From contig JAGBWH010000190.1 of assembly GCA_017629925.1 (NCBI GenBank), positions 1-6,654 of the forward strand: a stretch of 6,654 bases of DNA. Direction: 5' to 3'. Below are positions 5,364 to 6,654 of the stretch, piece by piece; within the stretch, counting starts at the first letter, position 1; every line of letters starts with the position of its first letter. The notes under the pieces are model-generated. The model worked only from the letters and a program-made list of their open reading frames with translations. It did no database searches and had not been told where the DNA came from. Source of the stretch: Clostridia bacterium (GTDB lineage: Bacteria > Bacillota > Clostridia > Oscillospirales > CAG-272). The position numbers were made by a program, and so were the translations under genes.

Positions 5364-6197
5364 ATGAAAAACAACCATATCATACCGCTTTGCTGTGGGC
5401 TGGCGGGTGCCTTTTTGGCTGTGGCAAATATCATTGACGAAATCGCCTTTGTTTTGAGTAAATTTGTAGAAAATGGTGCAAACCCCCTCCTTTTAACCCA
5501 TGTTGGGTTGGTGGTGCTTGGCTCGTTGCTGGTGGGGTGTTTAGCAATATCCATGATGAAAATGTCCCACATCGGCGTCATTGTCAGCGGAGTGCTTTTG
5601 GCACTGTATTGTGCGTTTTATGGGGTAAGAGGTGCGCTTCGCCCCCATACTTTCTTGCCGTTTACCAATGTGACCACCTCGGATTTTTGGGGCTATTTGC
5701 TGTTTTATGCGCTCACATTCTTGGCGCTGATTTTCATGACGTCTACCATCATTTACAGTTTTGGTATGTATGTAAATGACGAAGAGCCCTATGCGCCCAT
5801 GTGGCTGTGGATCCTTCCTTTTTTCTTGCAAGGATTGGCACTTGGGGCAAGAACCATTATGCCCCTGCTTGATGGTAGTGGGCTGGATGGTTTTGACTTG
5901 GCATTGGGCATTTGCCTACTCCTTTTGGTCGCAGGCGTGACATTTTGGTTTAGTCACCCCATGAGCGCAGATGCCTTTGCGCTGGTGGAAGAGGACCAAA
6001 TGCAGGCGGTGCGCACAGTTGCTATGCCCGATGCGGCAACCCCTTCTCCCACCCCCATTCGCCACCTCACCGAAGAGGAGAAACAAAGCGCAGACTACCT
6101 TGCCAGTTTGCAATATCACCAACAAGCAAAAGCCGCCTACTATCGGCAAAAAGCAGAAGAGCAGGGGACTTGTTCTCCGCCGGAGAATAAGGAATGA
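5364..6197 (+). CDS. Six-helix membrane protein of unknown function
   Basis: I do not recognise this 277-residue protein. Six hydrophobic segments are evident, near residues 6-31, 42-64, 68-90, 108-134, 145-165 and 176-196. A hydrophilic tail of about 80 residues follows, with a proline-rich stretch (221-231) and a charged, Gln/Ala/Tyr-rich probable helix (235-266). There is no signal-peptidase site, catalytic motif or transporter signature I can name. Acidic residues sit in or near helices (D25, E26; D170, D175, D178). The start is supported by AAAGGA at 5351-5356, seven bases upstream. It lies beyond the terminator of the efflux operon, so a shared function is not implied. The final residues (about 270-277, SPPENKE region) are encoded inside a hairpin-repeat unit, TTCTCC-GCC-GGAGAA at 6173-6187, so the original C-terminus has probably been replaced. 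Confidence 0.78.
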   Translation: MKNNHIIPLCCGLAGAFLAVANIIDEIAFVLSKFVENGANPLLLTHVGLVVLGSLLVGCLAISMMKMSHIGVIVSGVLLALYCAFYGVRGALRPHTFLPFTNVTTSDFWGYLLFYALTFLALIFMTSTIIYSFGMYVNDEEPYAPMWLWILPFFLQGLALGARTIMPLLDGSGLDGFDLALGICLLLLVAGVTFWFSHPMSADAFALVEEDQMQAVRTVAMPDAATPSPTPIRHLTEEEKQSADYLASLQYHQQAKAAYYRQKAEEQGTCSPPENKE

Positions 6198-6294
6198 AAT
6201 GAATCCTTTGCAGGATTTGTGAAATGCCCCATGGGCATGATAGAATGTTTTAAGAAGGGATTTATTTCATCTCACGTTCGAGCATTGCGAGAAC

Positions 6295-6388
6295 ATATCG
6301 CGCCCGAAGGGCATATCGCGCCCGAAAGGCATATCGCGCCCGAAGGGCATATCGCGTCAACAAAGTTGACATATCGCGCCCGATGGGC
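6295..6388. repeat. 18-bp tandem hairpin repeat
   Basis: Units ATATCGCGCCCGAAGGGC start at 6295, 6313 and 6331. The fourth linker (6349) is followed by a different hairpin, GTCAAC-AAA-GTTGAC (6356-6370), and the fifth (6371) by CCCGATGGGC. The stem is GCCC-GAA-GGGC; the second copy reads CCCGAAAGGC and loses one pair. Because 18 is a multiple of three, the array gives spurious open frames with repeating hexapeptides. Confidence 0.9.
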
Positions 6389-6397
6389 ATTTTGTAT

Positions 6398-6425
6398 GGA
6401 CAGGCGTCCTCGACTGTCCGTTTTT
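6398..6425 (+). terminator. Weak hairpin followed by a T-run inside the array
   Basis: GGACAG (6398-6403) pairs with CTGTCC (6414-6419) across a 10-base loop, then GTTTTT. It has terminator geometry but a short stem. It could terminate readthrough from the membrane-protein gene or simply be another array unit. Confidence 0.35.
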
Positions 6426-6426
6426 C

Positions 6427-6446
6427 GGGCGATTCGTGAATCGCCC
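6427..6446. repeat. CCCCTAC-tailed hairpin, first copy
   Basis: GGGCGATTC and GAATCGCCC form a nine-base-pair stem with a two-base loop, followed by CTAC. A second hairpin with different arms but the same C-rich tail lies at 6516-6534. These look like a separate repeat family from the ATATC/ATTTC-linked units. Confidence 0.7.
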
Positions 6447-6467
6447 CTACTGCACCAATAAAAAGAC

Positions 6468-6513
6468 AGAGCAAGAATGGAAGGTTTTATCCTTTTATTC
6501 TTGCTCTTTTTTT
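6468..6513 (+). terminator. Strong intrinsic terminator inside the array
   Basis: AGAGCAAGAAT (6468-6478) pairs perfectly with ATTCTTGCTCT (6497-6507). An inner AAGG/CCTT pairing (6481-6484 with 6491-6494) extends the structure, and a run of seven T ends at 6513. In the other direction the stem is followed by GTCTTTTTATT, so it may work both ways. It is the best candidate end for transcripts coming from the 277-aa membrane-protein gene, about 270 bp downstream of its stop. Confidence 0.8.
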
Positions 6514-6515
6514 GC

Positions 6516-6534
6516 GGGAGGATGATATCCTCCC
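6516..6534. repeat. CCCCTAC-tailed hairpin, second copy
   Basis: GGGAGGAT-GAT-ATCCTCCC followed by CTAC. It has the same orientation and tail as the copy at 6427-6446, and the two bracket the strong terminator. Each is preceded by a T-run (TTTTTC and TTTTTTTGC). Confidence 0.7.
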
Positions 6535-6654
6535 CTACGATGATTTGTTCAAACAATCTGTCATGCCCTTTGGGCATTTCATGTGGCGAAGCCACATTTC
6601 AAGCGCGAAGCGCATTTCACAAATCCCGCAAGGGATTTATTTCATTGCGTGTTA

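Larger units (their letters stand above)
6173..6654. repeat. Hairpin-repeat array, right copy, with inverted terminal modules
   Basis: This stretch holds no convincing gene; it is built from hairpins. It begins inside the 3' end of the preceding gene: TTCTCC-GCC-GGAGAA (6173-6187), AATCCT-TTGC-AGGATT (6202-6217), ATGCCC-CAT-GGGCAT (6224-6238). These are in reverse orientation, with linkers reading GAAAT. The centre carries the 18-bp tandem units, a terminator and two CCCCTAC-tailed hairpins. The far side reads forward: ATGCCC-TTT-GGGCAT (6563-6577), ATGTGGC-GAA-GCCACAT (6581-6597), GCGC-GAA-GCGC (6603-6613), AAATCCC-GCAA-GGGATTT (6621-6638), linkers ATTTCAY. The reverse complement of 6186-6226 matches 6613-6653 at 35 of 41 positions. 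The array reaches the window end. Confidence 0.85.

Noticed and set aside
6295..6388. CRISPR array
   Set aside because: Repeats are 8-bp linkers with 10-14 bp palindromes, far shorter than CRISPR repeats and spacers. No cas genes are present.
6219..6461. Plus-strand frame with repeating HIAPEG hexapeptide, and its minus-strand counterparts
   Set aside because: The periodicity comes from the 18-bp hairpin tandem, which leaves several frames open at once. No ribosome-binding site or recognisable protein.

Overview
The window reads as chromosomal DNA from a spore-forming Bacillota of the class Clostridia, probably a gut lineage. Three things support this: a dipicolinate synthase gene pair (spore-core dipicolinic acid), a yybP-ykoY manganese riboswitch ahead of mntP, and arrays of short hairpins joined by ATATCNY/ATTTCAY linkers of a kind I associate, from memory only, with gut Clostridia. 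Genus cannot be given. TGA and TAA both serve as ordinary stops, so the standard bacterial code applies.

Layout. Positions 1-103 are the end of a hairpin-repeat array. On the minus strand, 1614 down to 109, lie dpaA (intact) and dpaB (interrupted by one in-frame TGA, with conserved sequence continuing to the natural stop). A 339-bp divergent intergenic region (1615-1953) carries a sigma-K-like promoter facing dpaA, a 10-bp dyad, a near-consensus sigma-A promoter facing right, and a yybP-ykoY riboswitch with its terminator. Rightward follow mntP (manganese exporter) and an 889-aa P2A-type cation ATPase, 54 bp apart with no terminator between them and so probably one Mn-induced efflux operon. 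A hairpin terminator at 5288-5317 closes it. A 277-residue, six-helix membrane protein of unknown function follows (5364-6197). Its last codons run into a second, larger hairpin array (6173 to the window end) that contains a strong factor-independent terminator, an 18-bp tandem repeat and terminal inverted modules.

How it works together. Rising Mn2+ should stabilise the aptamer, prevent the terminator from forming and switch on both exporters. The divergent dpa genes would be expressed late in the sporulation mother cell. The premature TGA predicts loss or reduction of dipicolinate synthesis unless it is a sequencing error or is read through. The four-gene block is bracketed by two copies of the same repeat family, each with a conserved end module facing the genes. 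The most unusual items are the dpaB stop codon and the hairpin arrays, in which arm sequences vary while pairing, loops and linkers are kept.
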